64,000 nt of DNA from Methanoregula sp. (GCF_023227875.1 NZ_JALOCH010000001.1:62001-126000); one strand, 5' to 3'; positions 43,285 to 52,812 are shown, counted from the stretch's first letter. Notes: generated by a model not told the origin, from the letters alone. Made by a program: numbers and translations.

Positions 43285-44507
43285 ATGAACAGGTAAAGGC
43301 GATCCTTGCCTATGGGGAAACATGCGACCACTGCCTCGGGCGGTTCTTTGGCAAACGCTCGCACGGGCTCTCGAACGATGAACGGGGAAAAGGGCTGAAA
43401 GTCGCCATCGCCCTTTTCGAGAACCAGCCCTATAAGAAATTCGATGGCACCTGCTGGGTCTGTGGTAATTTCTTCGATGACGTACCGCTGTGGGCAGAGC
43501 GGGTGATCGAGGCAACGAAGGACCTCGAGTACTCAACGTTCCTTGTCGGCTGCCGGGTGCCCCCGCTCATTGCCGAGAATGAGGAGATGGTCTGGAGCGA
43601 CCTCTCGCTTGCCGAGCCCGAGCCCTTCAAGTCAGAAGTGAACCGGGAGGTCGGGAAGGCAGTATCGGCACGGATCGGCAAGGTAGTGGACTTCAAGAAG
43701 CCCGAAGTTGTTGCAATCCTCGACCCCGCAACGGGCACGGTTGAGATCCAGGTAAACTCGGTCTTCTTCTACGGCCGCTACCAGAAGTTCGAGCGGGGCA
43801 TCCCGCAGACCCACTGGGACTGCCGGGTCTGCAGGGGGGCGGGTTGCGAGATATGCAACTTCACCGGCGCCCAGTACCTGGACTCCGTGGAAGAACTGAT
43901 CGGGAGGCCGGTAATCGAGGCTTTTTCTGCAGAGAATGCGGTCCTTCATGGCGCGGGCCGCGAAGACATCGATGCCCGCATGGTGGGAACCGGTCGCCCA
44001 TTCATTCTCGAAGTAGTGTCCCCAAAGAAGCGTTCCATCGACCTTGCGGAACTGGAAAAAACCATCAACAGCACTGCGGACGGCAGGGTCTCCGTTGCGA
44101 TCAGGCGCTGGGCTGACCGTGCGGAGGTGGAAACCCTTAAATCAAACAAAGCGCATAAAAAATACAGGATCCTGGTCGAGGTTGACGGCGAATTATCTGC
44201 GGACGAGTTCGCAAAAGCCGTAAAAACCCTTTCGGGCGTCACAATACATCAGCGCACGCCCGAAAGGGTTGCTCACCGCAGGGCCGACAAGGTCCGCGAG
44301 AGAACAGTCCTCGATATCGAGTATGCAGGGCAACAGGACGGCAAATTTGTTGTTGAAGTCCTGGGCGAAGCCGGCCTCTACATCAAGGAACTCGTATCCG
44401 GGGACTCGGGGCGAACCCGTCCAAGTCTTACCGAGATCCTGAAACGAACGGCTCACGTCACCAGCCTCGACGTCACGCAGGTGGAAGGAGCAAAGGAGGG
44501 AGAATAA
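43275..44507 (+). CDS. pus10: tRNA pseudouridine synthase Pus10
   Basis: A 410-residue enzyme. The N-terminal part has CDHC and CWVC zinc-type cysteines and a THUMP-like region. The catalytic domain has Asp233 in GREDIDARMVGTGRPF. It makes pseudouridine 54 and 55 in archaeal tRNA, replacing bacterial TruB for position 55. The overlap with trmY puts consecutive steps of m1-Psi54 formation in one operon. An ATG at 43281 would trim two residues. Confidence 0.94.
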   Translation: MEMNEQVKAILAYGETCDHCLGRFFGKRSHGLSNDERGKGLKVAIALFENQPYKKFDGTCWVCGNFFDDVPLWAERVIEATKDLEYSTFLVGCRVPPLIAENEEMVWSDLSLAEPEPFKSEVNREVGKAVSARIGKVVDFKKPEVVAILDPATGTVEIQVNSVFFYGRYQKFERGIPQTHWDCRVCRGAGCEICNFTGAQYLDSVEELIGRPVIEAFSAENAVLHGAGREDIDARMVGTGRPFILEVVSPKKRSIDLAELEKTINSTADGRVSVAIRRWADRAEVETLKSNKAHKKYRILVEVDGELSADEFAKAVKTLSGVTIHQRTPERVAHRRADKVRERTVLDIEYAGQQDGKFVVEVLGEAGLYIKELVSGDSGRTRPSLTEILKRTAHVTSLDVTQVEGAKEGE

Positions 44508-44508
44508 A

Positions 44509-44799
44509 TTGGCACATCACAATGGTCCACGAAAGAAGACACGATATAAGTTCAAGAAAGATTTGAGAAAGCGCGGCCTGCCGCCGGTAACCTCAGTCAT
44601 CCAGAGATTTGAGATCGGGGACCGGGTCCACGTTGTTGTCAACCCGAGTATCCAGAAGGGGATGCCCCACCGTCGCTTCCACGGGAAGACCGGCACTGTC
44701 CTCGGCCAGCGTGGCCGTGCATGGATGCTCACTATCCGCGATGGTGACGCCGATAAGGTCGTCATCGCAAGACCACAACATCTAAAAGCACAAAAGTAA
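44509..44799 (+). CDS. rpl21e: Ribosomal protein L21e
   Basis: A 96-residue protein with GPRKKTRYKFKKDLRKRG, GDRVHVVVNPSIQKGMPHRR and FHGKTGTV. It starts with TTG, decided by GGAGG eight bases upstream and by the position of the family N-terminus. It is followed by rpb4, DUF655 and ksgA in the common archaeal order. Confidence 0.95.
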   Translation: MAHHNGPRKKTRYKFKKDLRKRGLPPVTSVIQRFEIGDRVHVVVNPSIQKGMPHRRFHGKTGTVLGQRGRAWMLTIRDGDADKVVIARPQHLKAQK

Positions 44800-44811
44800 A
44801 TTCACTGTCAG

Positions 44812-45171
44812 GTGATTGGCATCAAAGTAAAGGGTATAATTAGCGAAGAGAAGGTCACGCTCCCCGAGATGCGCAGCGTCCTCTTACGGGTAGAGTCCGA
44901 GAGGCTTGCTGCCGAGAAGGAGATGTCCTACGAGTTCAGGCGCAGTATCGAGCATGCCAATCAGCTTGCAAAAACTGACCCCGAAAAGTCCCGCGATCTT
45001 GTGACTGAGCTCACCAAAATGGAAAAGATGAAGCCTGAGATTGCGTACCGTATTGCCAATATCATGCCAAAGTCCCGGGACGAAGTCCGGGCGATCTTTG
45101 CAAAAGAGCGGTTTACGTTATCTCCTGAAGAGATTGATTCCATTATCGAGCTGGTAACAACACACTTCTGA
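44812..45171 (+). CDS. rpoF: RNA polymerase subunit Rpb4 (RpoF)
   Basis: A 119-residue helical protein with an EKVTLPEMRSVLLRVESERL start and ERFTLSPEEIDSIIELV at the end. It pairs with Rpb7 as the polymerase stalk. The start is GTG, with no alternative in frame. The stop is ten bases before the DUF655 ATG. Confidence 0.92.
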   Translation: MIGIKVKGIISEEKVTLPEMRSVLLRVESERLAAEKEMSYEFRRSIEHANQLAKTDPEKSRDLVTELTKMEKMKPEIAYRIANIMPKSRDEVRAIFAKERFTLSPEEIDSIIELVTTHF

Positions 45172-45181
45172 GGTGTTGCAC

Positions 45182-45745
45182 ATGAAGGCGGAGAAAAAAG
45201 AGGTCAACGCGATCGTACTGGACGTGCTTATGAAAGGGCACTCGGACGATCCGCGCCCCACTTTTAAGAGAGAGCCGATCGTCCAGGCGATGGGCCTTGA
45301 GCAGTTCAAGCTCCTCGAGCTTGTGCCAAAACCAACGGCTGTGATTAACCTCTATGACAAGGTCTATATCGGCGATGCCGAACGCGACAAAGTGGAACGG
45401 GTCAAGCGCCGTATCGGTTATGAAGAACTGACCCCGACCGCAAAAGGGGAACTCCCGTTCATCATCGAGAAGGTTGTCAGGGAGCGTGAGGCGGATTTCG
45501 TCCAGTTCTTCAACAAGTCGATTTCGATCACGCCCAAGCTCCATATGCTCCACCTCCTCCCGGGCATCGGCAAGAAGCTGATGTGGGAGATATTAGAGTC
45601 CCGGAACAGGAAACCGTTCGAGAGTTTCGCTGACATCTCCGCACGGATCAAGGCGATCCCCCACCCGGAGAAGATGATCCAGGCGCGGATCCTTGAGGAG
45701 CTCGAGGATAAAGACACCAAGTACCACGTCTTTACCACGAAATGA
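45182..45745 (+). CDS. DUF655 family RNA/DNA-binding protein
   Basis: A 187-residue archaeal protein. It has an N-terminal S1-like strand region (about 5-75) and a C-terminal helix-hairpin-helix (LHLLPGIGKKLMWEILESRN). The family sits between rpb4 and ksgA in most Euryarchaeota and has no proven role; nucleic acid binding is likely. The ATG at 45182 follows GAGGTG. It overlaps ksgA by four bases. Confidence 0.9.
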   Translation: MKAEKKEVNAIVLDVLMKGHSDDPRPTFKREPIVQAMGLEQFKLLELVPKPTAVINLYDKVYIGDAERDKVERVKRRIGYEELTPTAKGELPFIIEKVVREREADFVQFFNKSISITPKLHMLHLLPGIGKKLMWEILESRNRKPFESFADISARIKAIPHPEKMIQARILEELEDKDTKYHVFTTK

Positions 45746-46509
45746 AAGCGCACCACGACCAGCACTTCCTCATCGACCCCCATGCGGTGAACCGCATAGC
45801 AGACCTTGAGGATGTGCAGGGAAAGAAGGTGCTTGAGATCGGGCCGGGCAATGGTGTCCTCACCCGTGCCCTGCTCGACCGCGGCGCCATCGTGCACGCA
45901 ATCGAACTCGACGGGCTGCTCTGCGAGCAGCTCGAAGTCACGTTTTCTGAAGAGATTGCCAGCGGCCGGCTCACGCTCCAGCACGGCGATGCGACCCGCT
46001 GCGAGATCCCGCCCTTTGAGATTACTGTCTCGAACCTTCCCTACTCCGCCTCATCGAAGATCACATTCCGGCTGCTGGATGAGGGATTCCGGGTTGCCGT
46101 GCTGATGTACCAGGCCGAGTTTGCCGAGCGGATGGTGGCAAAGGCCGGTACCAAGGACTGCGGGCGGCTCTCGATCATGGTGCAGACGTATGCGGCGGTA
46201 CAGCAGTGCTTCCGGCTCCCGCCGCAGTGCTTCTCGCCCAAACCGCAGGTCCATTCCATGGTCGTGAAGATCTTCCCCCGGGACCCGATCTTTTACATCC
46301 AGGACCGTCGCCTGTATGCCGATGTGGTCCGGGCGCTCTTCTCGCACCGGCGCAAGACCGTGCGCAATTGCCTGCGGGGATCCGTGGGCAGCATGCTTGG
46401 CGAGGAGTGGGTGAAACGCGTGATCGCGACACTCCCGGAAGAGATCCTGCAGAGCCGTCCCGAGGCATTATACCTCGAGGATTTCGCTACGATTGCAAAT
46501 ATTGAGTGA
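45742..46509 (+). CDS. ksgA: rRNA small-subunit dimethyladenosine transferase
   Basis: A 255-residue Rossmann methyltransferase: QHFLIDP at the start, GPGNG (34-38), the acidic IELD and the catalytic NLPY (98-101). It dimethylates two adenosines at the 3' end of 16S rRNA. It is complete and overlaps DUF655 by ATGA. Confidence 0.96.
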   Translation: MKAHHDQHFLIDPHAVNRIADLEDVQGKKVLEIGPGNGVLTRALLDRGAIVHAIELDGLLCEQLEVTFSEEIASGRLTLQHGDATRCEIPPFEITVSNLPYSASSKITFRLLDEGFRVAVLMYQAEFAERMVAKAGTKDCGRLSIMVQTYAAVQQCFRLPPQCFSPKPQVHSMVVKIFPRDPIFYIQDRRLYADVVRALFSHRRKTVRNCLRGSVGSMLGEEWVKRVIATLPEEILQSRPEALYLEDFATIANIE

Positions 46510-46526
46510 ACCGGTTACGGTGCTTC

Positions 46527-47753
46527 TTAATATTCCCGCATGATTTTTATTGCGCAGAACTTCCCGCACATTGTGCATTCGGTTTCCCCGTCCGTCAGTT
46601 CCCGTGCCCTGTCAGGGTCAATGGCACACCGGATCTGCCCGTTGCGGTCGAGTGCTGCCCGGAGTACCGCCACTTCCCTGTCCTGTGCATCCCGTCCGTA
46701 CTTGACCGTATCCCCGATATGTGCTGCGATCCGGAATGCTATCAGTCCCTCTTTTACTGCATCCGGGCCCGGGAGACCCAGGTGTTCTGCCGGCGTGATG
46801 TAACAGAGATAATCTGCACCGGCAGCACTTGCCGTGCTCCCCCCGACTGCGCCGGCAATGTGATCGTATCCGGCAGCAATATCCGTAGGCAGCGGTCCGG
46901 CCACGAAGAGCGGGAACGGTGACTGCTTCTTGTAATAACGGATCGAGGGCGCGATCCGGTCGTTCCTGATGTGACCTCCCGCCCCCTCGATGATCACCTG
47001 GACCCCGGCTGCCAGCGCCCGACGGGCGAGCTGCACGTTCTGCCGAATCTCTTCCTTCTGCATTGCATCCATCCGGTCATGGATGCACCCGCTCCGGGCC
47101 GTGTTGCCAAGCGAGAGGACAATATCATGCTCCCGGCAGATTGAGAGTACCTCCTCAAACTGTTCCACAAACGGGTTTTCGCACCCGTGTATGAGCATGA
47201 ACGCACTGGTGATTGAGCCTCCCTTGGAGACCATACCGAGTACCCGTTTCTTTTTCCGGAACCCGTCGAGCATTGCACGGTTCACGCAGTGGATGACAAC
47301 AGAACTGATCCCCTCGTGTGCCTGCATCCGGAGGGTGGTGAGGATATCCTCCGGGTTCATCTCCTCAAGCCCGTTCTCTACGACAGTCTGGTATACCGGG
47401 ACGGTCGTGATCGGGAGCGTCGTGTGTGCAAAAATTTCCTTACGGATCGCATTGATATCACCCCCCATCGAAAGGTCGCTGATCGTATCGGCTCCGAACT
47501 CCTCGGCAATCCGGGCTTTCCGTATCTCCTCCCTGACATCCGCTTTCCCGGTTGATGTGCCGAGATTGACATTGATCTTGGTACGGAGCCCCCTGCCAAT
47601 GCCGGTTGCCCGTGTTCCCCGCTGCATGATCACCGCACTGCCTTCCGCGACCTGCTTGCTGAGACTGGCGGGATCGATACCCTCCTCTTTGGCAACTGCC
47701 TTCATCTGGCGTGTGATGATTCCTTCCTGTGCATAATCGGCCTGTGTCTTCAT
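46527..47753 (-). CDS. thiC: Phosphomethylpyrimidine synthase ThiC
   Basis: A 408-residue radical SAM enzyme that turns aminoimidazole ribotide into HMP-P for thiamine. VYQTVVENG, VSKGGSITSAFMLIHG and the C-terminal cluster motif CTMCGKFC are present. Many methanogens have two ThiC paralogues, so this may be either. I see no TPP riboswitch between 47754 and 48037. The gene interrupts the usual ksgA-mtq2 order. Confidence 0.94.
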   Translation of the reverse strand: MKTQADYAQEGIITRQMKAVAKEEGIDPASLSKQVAEGSAVIMQRGTRATGIGRGLRTKINVNLGTSTGKADVREEIRKARIAEEFGADTISDLSMGGDINAIRKEIFAHTTLPITTVPVYQTVVENGLEEMNPEDILTTLRMQAHEGISSVVIHCVNRAMLDGFRKKKRVLGMVSKGGSITSAFMLIHGCENPFVEQFEEVLSICREHDIVLSLGNTARSGCIHDRMDAMQKEEIRQNVQLARRALAAGVQVIIEGAGGHIRNDRIAPSIRYYKKQSPFPLFVAGPLPTDIAAGYDHIAGAVGGSTASAAGADYLCYITPAEHLGLPGPDAVKEGLIAFRIAAHIGDTVKYGRDAQDREVAVLRAALDRNGQIRCAIDPDRARELTDGETECTMCGKFCAIKIMREY

Positions 47754-48037
47754 GGATGCAGCAACGCTCCCCGTGCCGGTAACCTTGGTGTTCCCGGCAT
47801 ATGGATACCTCCATTTTGAGTCCGGTTGGGATATCAGGGTCTGACAGCGAAGGGAAAAAAGGGTATCCGGATCACTAATAAACTACCGGTGGGTTTATAA
47901 TCAACCATATCCTCAGGATTTACTCTACAGGGAAAACCGGGGCAGCATCGGCTGCCGATTACCCGGCATATCGCTGATGCCGGCACTCCCCACCAATCCC
48001 TTTTAGCCCCTTTCCGCCCAACCATACCCACAACGTT

Positions 48038-48586
48038 ATGCACTACAACCCCAGCCAGGTATACCCGCCGGATGCCGATACGTTCCTCCTCCTTGATGCA
48101 GCCATGGCGGAAGTGAAGCCCGGTGACCGGGTGCTGGAAGTGGGCACAGGCTCCGGTTTTATTGCACGGGAGCTTGCGAAGGTGACCCGTGTTGTGTCAA
48201 CGGATATCAACCCCCACGCAGCGATGTGTGCCCGCAGGGTAGGAGTGGATATAGTGCGCTGTAATCTCTTCAATGGGGTACGGGGGCCGTTCAATCTCAT
48301 CCTCTTCAATCCCCCGTACCTCCCCACCGCGCCTCACGAGCGGATCGATGACTGGCTTGAGTATGCCCTGGATGGGGGAAAGACCGGGCGGGCAACCATC
48401 GAACAGTTTGCCATGGATGTCGCAAGGGTGCTCGCCCCGGGCGGGAGAATACTCCTGCTGGTGTCATCGCTGACGGGGCTTGACACCGTGAAAGACCTGT
48501 TTACCTCCGCAGGTTTTTTTGTGGAGGTTGTCCGGCAGGAAAAGGTGGAGGACGAGGTGTTGTATGTCCTCCGGATTCACCGGTAA
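48038..48586 (+). CDS. HemK2/Mtq2-type N5-glutamine methyltransferase
   Basis: A 182-residue class I methyltransferase: VYPPDADTFLLLDA at the start, VLEVGTGSGFIA (33-43) and NPPY (91-94), the glutamine/asparagine-methylating signature. Archaeal and eukaryotic versions methylate the GGQ glutamine of release factor aRF1. Its length fits the archaeal form. It is convergent with the ABC permease gene, eight bases away. Confidence 0.9.
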   Translation: MHYNPSQVYPPDADTFLLLDAAMAEVKPGDRVLEVGTGSGFIARELAKVTRVVSTDINPHAAMCARRVGVDIVRCNLFNGVRGPFNLILFNPPYLPTAPHERIDDWLEYALDGGKTGRATIEQFAMDVARVLAPGGRILLLVSSLTGLDTVKDLFTSAGFFVEVVRQEKVEDEVLYVLRIHR

Positions 48587-48594
48587 TCCCGTAT

Positions 48595-49380
48595 TCAGAC
48601 GATCAGCCGTCTCCGCATCAGGTTGATGGAGAGCAGGCAGAATATTGTGGCGACAATCGCAATCCAGGCAAAGTTCAGAACAATCGTCCACGACACCGCG
48701 TCCAGCGTGAGCATCCGCATGATCGCGACGAGGTGCGTGAGCGGGAGCAGGGCCTGCGCAATGTACTGGAGGAATGCCGGCATCAGGGTGAGCGGGAAGA
48801 ACGTGCCCGAGAAGAGCGCCATGGGCGTGATGAAGAGGAACGCGGGGTAGTTCAGCGTGTCGATCCCGGGGCTGATTGACGTGAAGCACATCGCGATGCC
48901 GGCAAACATCAGGCCGCCGATGAACCCGAGCGGGATCGCCAGCAGGGCAAGGGGGAGGGAGACAACCCCGAACGCGGCAAGCACCGGCAGCATAATGACC
49001 ACGTAGATAACGCTCCGGGTGGCCCCCCAGAGCAGCTCGCCCGCGATCACGTCTTCGATCGAGAGCGGCGTTGCGATCATCGCATCGAAACTCTTCTGGT
49101 AATACATCCTGACATATGACCCGTACGTGCACTCGAAGAACGCGGAGTTCATGACCGCGATCGCGAGGATTGCCGGGGCAATGAAGTTCACGTACGGGAT
49201 ACCGTCGATCTCCTTCACGTACGTCCCGATGCCAATCCCGATGGCAAAGAGATAGAGGAGGGCTTCGATAAGGGGGGGGAAGAAGTTCACCTGCCAGGTC
49301 CTGACAAAGACCACCATGTTTCGGTACCAGACCTTCCACGCCCGTCGGGTGATTCTTGGGATGGAGAATATGTGCGGCAT
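48595..49380 (-). CDS. ABC-2 type transporter permease
   Basis: A 261-residue membrane protein with six hydrophobic helices and an ABC-2 layout: WKVWYRNMVVFVRTW before the first helix, then GTFFPLTLMPAFLQYIAQALPL-like sequence near the fourth. It pairs with the ATPase encoded just upstream as an exporter of lipids, drugs or polysaccharide; the substrate is unknown. The ATG at 49380 is three bases after the ATPase stop. Confidence 0.9.
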   Translation of the reverse strand: MPHIFSIPRITRRAWKVWYRNMVVFVRTWQVNFFPPLIEALLYLFAIGIGIGTYVKEIDGIPYVNFIAPAILAIAVMNSAFFECTYGSYVRMYYQKSFDAMIATPLSIEDVIAGELLWGATRSVIYVVIMLPVLAAFGVVSLPLALLAIPLGFIGGLMFAGIAMCFTSISPGIDTLNYPAFLFITPMALFSGTFFPLTLMPAFLQYIAQALLPLTHLVAIMRMLTLDAVSWTIVLNFAWIAIVATIFCLLSINLMRRRLIV

Positions 49381-49382
49381 AG

Positions 49383-50297
49383 TCACTCCCGGAGGGTCCT
49401 CCCGGTCAGTTTCAGGAACACGTCCTCAAGCGTTGCCGGGCGCGTGATCATTCTCTTCGGTTTGCACCGGTCAAGGACATTGCAGGCGATCTCGCGGGCT
49501 GAATCTGTGGTTGCAGTGATCTGGATCATATCGCCGGTCTGTTCGAACGTGACCTTCAGTTCCGTGAGGCATGCGATCACATCATCGCTCGTCTCCACCT
49601 CCACGATCTCGTGACCGGCGTGTTGCCGGACCAGTTCCGCCGGTGTACCTTCAACCAGGATCTTCCCGTTGTCCATGATCACGAGCCGGTCGCAGAGGCG
49701 TTCCGCTTCATCGAGATAATGCGTGCTCATGACAATGGTATTGCCCTGCGCCTGCAGGTTCCGGAGTTTCTCCCAGATCAGGTGACGGGCCTGCGGGTCA
49801 AGACCGATCGTTGGTTCGTCTAGGATGAGCAGGTCGGGGGTGTTGACAAGTGCCCGGGCAAGGATCAGGCGACGCTTCATCCCCCCGGACAACTTCTCCA
49901 CGGCCACGTCCCGCTTCTCCCGGAGCTGGACGAACTCCAGCAGCTCATCGGCTCTCTTCTCTGCCAGGTCTTTGGGGATGTCAAAATACCGTGAATAATA
50001 GTAGAGGTTGCCAAAGCAGGTGAAGTCCGGGTCAAGGTTGGTCTCCTGCGGGACAACACCGAGGCGCTGCTTGATCTCTGCAGGGCTTCGGTCCGGGTCC
50101 ATGCCAAGGACGCGGAGGGTGCCGGACGTGCGGGGGGAGACACAGGTGATCATCTTCATCGTTGTCGTCTTGCCGGCCCCATTGGGCCCGAGGAACCCGA
50201 AGATCTCACCCTTCCTGACCGTGAACTGTATGCCATCGACTGCAACAGTACTGCCATAGTCCTTTTTCAAGTCCTGTGCTTCGATGATGTCAGGCAT
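49383..50297 (-). CDS. ABC transporter ATP-binding protein (DrrA type)
   Basis: A 304-residue ATPase: Walker A GPNGAGKTT (37-45), signature LSGGM (136-140) and Walker B LLILDEP (157-162). The C-terminal extension (about 230-304) is usual for exporter ATPases working with ABC-2 permeases. It is in an operon with the following permease. Confidence 0.94.
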   Translation of the reverse strand: MPDIIEAQDLKKDYGSTVAVDGIQFTVRKGEIFGFLGPNGAGKTTTMKMITCVSPRTSGTLRVLGMDPDRSPAEIKQRLGVVPQETNLDPDFTCFGNLYYYSRYFDIPKDLAEKRADELLEFVQLREKRDVAVEKLSGGMKRRLILARALVNTPDLLILDEPTIGLDPQARHLIWEKLRNLQAQGNTIVMSTHYLDEAERLCDRLVIMDNGKILVEGTPAELVRQHAGHEIVEVETSDDVIACLTELKVTFEQTGDMIQITATTDSAREIACNVLDRCKPKRMITRPATLEDVFLKLTGRTLRE

Positions 50298-50379
50298 GGT
50301 CTCACCTTTCCGATCAGAACTTCTGTGGATATACTAGAAAATCCTCACGTTTGGAGCAGCAGGGTGCAGGCAAAAAAGA

Positions 50380-50802
50380 TTATCCGAGCGGTTCCGGCTT
50401 GACAAGGATGATACCGGCGATGAGGACCGCGAGGAGCAGGACCGTGCCGAACAGCACTATGGGATCGACCGTGCTGACGTTATAGACCAGCACGTGCCGG
50501 ACCATCCCGGTGAACCCTGCGATGAGCAGCGCCCGGACCTCCACATGCTTTGTCTTGAAATACACCGTCACGGTCTCGAATAACACGATGATCGTGATCG
50601 TCAGGAGGAGGGCATTGATGACATCGATGATTTTTGTGGTAAAGTCCAGGGATATGATCATCTGGCTGATGATCTGGACGGCATCCCAGAGCGAAAAGAC
50701 GGCAATGACCGTGAGCAGGATTGCCACGAGTGTGTAGAGAATCAGGGGCACCAGGGAAAAGAAGGCGATGAGGAAATCCATAATTGATTTGTTTTTCTCC
50801 AT
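50380..50802 (-). CDS. PsiE-family membrane protein
   Basis: A 140-residue protein with four hydrophobic helices in the PsiE pattern (LWDAVQIISQMIISL, then TIIVLFETVTVYFKTKHVEVRALLIAGF). PsiE is phosphate-starvation induced in E. coli, but the function is unknown and no Pho-like control can be seen here. It is a single gene. Confidence 0.85.
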   Translation of the reverse strand: MEKNKSIMDFLIAFFSLVPLILYTLVAILLTVIAVFSLWDAVQIISQMIISLDFTTKIIDVINALLLTITIIVLFETVTVYFKTKHVEVRALLIAGFTGMVRHVLVYNVSTVDPIVLFGTVLLLAVLIAGIILVKPEPLG

Positions 50803-50897
50803 AGCAGACCTCGTCTTTTGTTAAACGTAGTGTGGTGTCGCAGGAATAAAAATGAAACGGGTGGCAGGCCGGTGGGTGGGAGTCCTGAACAGGGCAA

Positions 50898-51365
50898 TCA
50901 GTTCCCCATCCGCAGGAGCGCTGCACCGGCAGCTTCCCGCACATCGGAAAAGGGATCGTTCATAAGTTGTTTCAAGGGTTCAACCGCCCGCCGGTCGCCC
51001 AATCTCCCGAGGACTGTAGCTGCACCGATCCGTACCTCGATTTCCCGGTCCGCGAGAAGTCTGATGACCGCCGTCGCAGATTGTGGATCCCGGATCCTCC
51101 CGAGCGCCGCAAGGGCGGCCACCCGGACTGTCGGTTCTGCATCGTCAAGGGCCAGGGTAAGGGAAGGAACCGCTGAAGAATCACCCAGCCGGCCGAGTGC
51201 CTGTACAACCTCGCACCGGACGGACGGGTGGGGATCCGTGGCTGCGGCTGAAAGCGCCGGGATCGCGTCAGGGGAACCGGACTTTCCGAGTGCGGCAGCT
51301 GCGGCACGCCGTTTCGCAATGCTTCCTGCCTGAAGATCCGTGAAAAAAGGAGTGAGATCTGTCAT
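50898..51365 (-). CDS. HEAT-repeat protein
   Basis: A 155-residue helical repeat protein with about five HEAT/PBS-type units of around 30 residues, e.g. DPHPSVRCEVVQALGRLGDSS and DREIEVRIGAATVLGRLGDRR. Such proteins bind partners or act as phycobilin-lyase-like scaffolds. No partner is evident. The ATG at 51365 is preferred over an upstream frame start. It ends a small group of orphan genes on the minus strand. Confidence 0.85.
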   Translation of the reverse strand: MTDLTPFFTDLQAGSIAKRRAAAAALGKSGSPDAIPALSAAATDPHPSVRCEVVQALGRLGDSSAVPSLTLALDDAEPTVRVAALAALGRIRDPQSATAVIRLLADREIEVRIGAATVLGRLGDRRAVEPLKQLMNDPFSDVREAAGAALLRMGN

Positions 51366-51385
51366 ATGCCGGTGCAGCACTCCCG

Positions 51386-51733
51386 TTAATGTTCGCACGC
51401 GTTCCCGGACTCGTATGCCGAGATGACTTTCGTGGCCACCTCCGGGGAAATATGGTCATGGATGTGGTGAACGAGTGCCTCAACATCCTCAACCGGCAGG
51501 CACCCGAGGCTCTCTTCGCCCTTCTGGATCATGTCGGTCAGGTAGGTGAGTTCCTCCGTGCTGAGCTGGCTGATGCGCCGGATAAAGTCCTCGGAATCTT
51601 CGGAGAAATGGTTGGAGACCGGGGGCAGGATCGAATGGAACATATGGTCGGATCCCGAGCAGGTCAGGTCGCCGCATTCCGGAGCAAGTTTCTTGAGAAT
51701 TGCAATATCTTTGTCGTCGAGTTCGCGTGGCAT
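51386..51733 (-). CDS. Hypothetical small acidic protein
   Basis: A 115-residue soluble protein, acidic and helical, beginning MPRELDDKDIAILKKLAPECGDL with two early cysteines (CGDLTC). I do not recognise it. The ATG at 51733 is chosen as the start of the folded part; upstream in-frame codons exist. It precedes the HEAT-repeat gene on the same strand with a 20-base gap, so the two may be co-expressed. Confidence 0.6.
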   Translation of the reverse strand: MPRELDDKDIAILKKLAPECGDLTCSGSDHMFHSILPPVSNHFSEDSEDFIRRISQLSTEELTYLTDMIQKGEESLGCLPVEDVEALVHHIHDHISPEVATKVISAYESGNACEH

Positions 51734-51947
51734 GGTAGATATCCTGATCATTATTTTCCGGGCTTTGGAATAAACGTGCGGGAAGGGCACCGTTCGCTCT
51801 CCCGGTCGGGCGTTGTCTCACCATTGATCCGGCACTCTCCCCGGTCCTCTGAACGGGGTGTATAACTGATGCAGTCGGCACAGGTTGGCATATGCTCCCG
51901 TATGTCAGTTCTGCCCGATTATTCTTGCTGGTGAAAAAAAGAGACGA

Positions 51948-52322
51948 TCAGAAATATTTGCCCAGCCAGGTTTTGATGCCGGCGAAAAAGCCGCCGGAAC
52001 TTTTTGAGCCGGTTGATTTCTTGTTGCGGGGTTCCATTGTCTGCATCGATTTGGCGATGGTCCGCTTTACCGGCGGGGCACGGGGTTCCGGAATATCCCG
52101 GAGCATGCCTTCCGGCTCTTCACCGGTTGGTTCGAATCCCCACGAGAACCCGACTTTGTACGCCTTTTCATTCTGCCGGATCCAGTTGGCTGCGGCCATG
52201 TAACCGCGGTCTTCCGCCTTCTTGACCGTATCACTGTGATCGAGCGTGAAATGGATCTCACGTCGGAGGGCTTCGAGTTCCTCATAGACCTTACCGGGGA
52301 CCTGAATTTTCTCCCTGCTCAT
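51948..52322 (-). CDS. Hypothetical protein with basic tail
   Basis: A 124-residue protein with a helical N-terminal half (EELEALRREIHFTLDHSDTVKKAEDRGYMAAANWI) and a basic, Gly/Ser-rich end (NKKSTGSKSSGGFFAGIKTWLGKYF) that could touch the membrane or nucleic acid. I do not recognise the family, which may be restricted to related methanogens. Confidence 0.6.
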   Translation of the reverse strand: MSREKIQVPGKVYEELEALRREIHFTLDHSDTVKKAEDRGYMAAANWIRQNEKAYKVGFSWGFEPTGEEPEGMLRDIPEPRAPPVKRTIAKSMQTMEPRNKKSTGSKSSGGFFAGIKTWLGKYF

Positions 52323-52494
52323 AACTTCTCGTATAGGATTATGCCGGGATACGCTCTTTAATGCTTCGGTTACATTCCGCCGGAAAAACGTGAGAATTTG
52401 CCTGCGGGTTTATCGTACAGCCAGAACCCGTATCGCACAATATCTTGATAAGCATTCCTGCTAATTGTTCCCTGTACGCGGAAGGTGCGGTTTT

Positions 52495-52683
52495 ATGGTA
52501 AAGGTAGTCTACGAAGGGGACGACTTCAAGAGGATGCTCAGGGCGGACAAGATCGCCCTCGAACGCCTCGTTGCCCAGGGAAAGATTGGTATCCACGAAG
52601 TCAGTTACAAGGATAAGAAGATCAAGGTCGAGATCAAGAAGAAGGGAATGGATATCGTTGTCAAACGGTTCCGGGCAATGTAA
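52495..52683 (+). CDS. Small basic protein
   Basis: A 62-residue protein, VKVVYEGDDFKRMLRADKIAL to VVKRFRAM, with high lysine content and a likely alpha/beta fold. It is a complete gene too small to place. The ATG at 52495 follows GAAGGTG by seven bases; the upstream frame from 52465 lacks support. It diverges from the previous orphan gene. Confidence 0.55.
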   Translation: MVKVVYEGDDFKRMLRADKIALERLVAQGKIGIHEVSYKDKKIKVEIKKKGMDIVVKRFRAM

Positions 52684-52789
52684 ATAAGAAATCCCCCTTT
52701 TTCTTTTAATTCGAACGCCGTTTGTCCGGTACGGTCATAAGAAACCGGTTCCTCCTGCCATACCGTTTAACCGGACACAACCCTCTTGT

Positions 52790-52798
52790 CCTATAATT
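52790..52798 (+). promoter_or_regulatory. TATA box for the MFS transporter gene
   Basis: CCTATAATT is centred about 19-20 bases upstream of the ATG at 52813, indicating a leaderless message and excluding the in-frame TTG at 52786 as start. Confidence 0.45.
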
Positions 52799-52812
52799 GG
52801 CAATATTCATCC

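Noticed and set aside
47754..48037. Possible TPP riboswitch upstream of thiC
   Set aside because: The conserved CTGAGA and ACCTGA-type segments of the TPP aptamer are not present on the minus strand of this gap.
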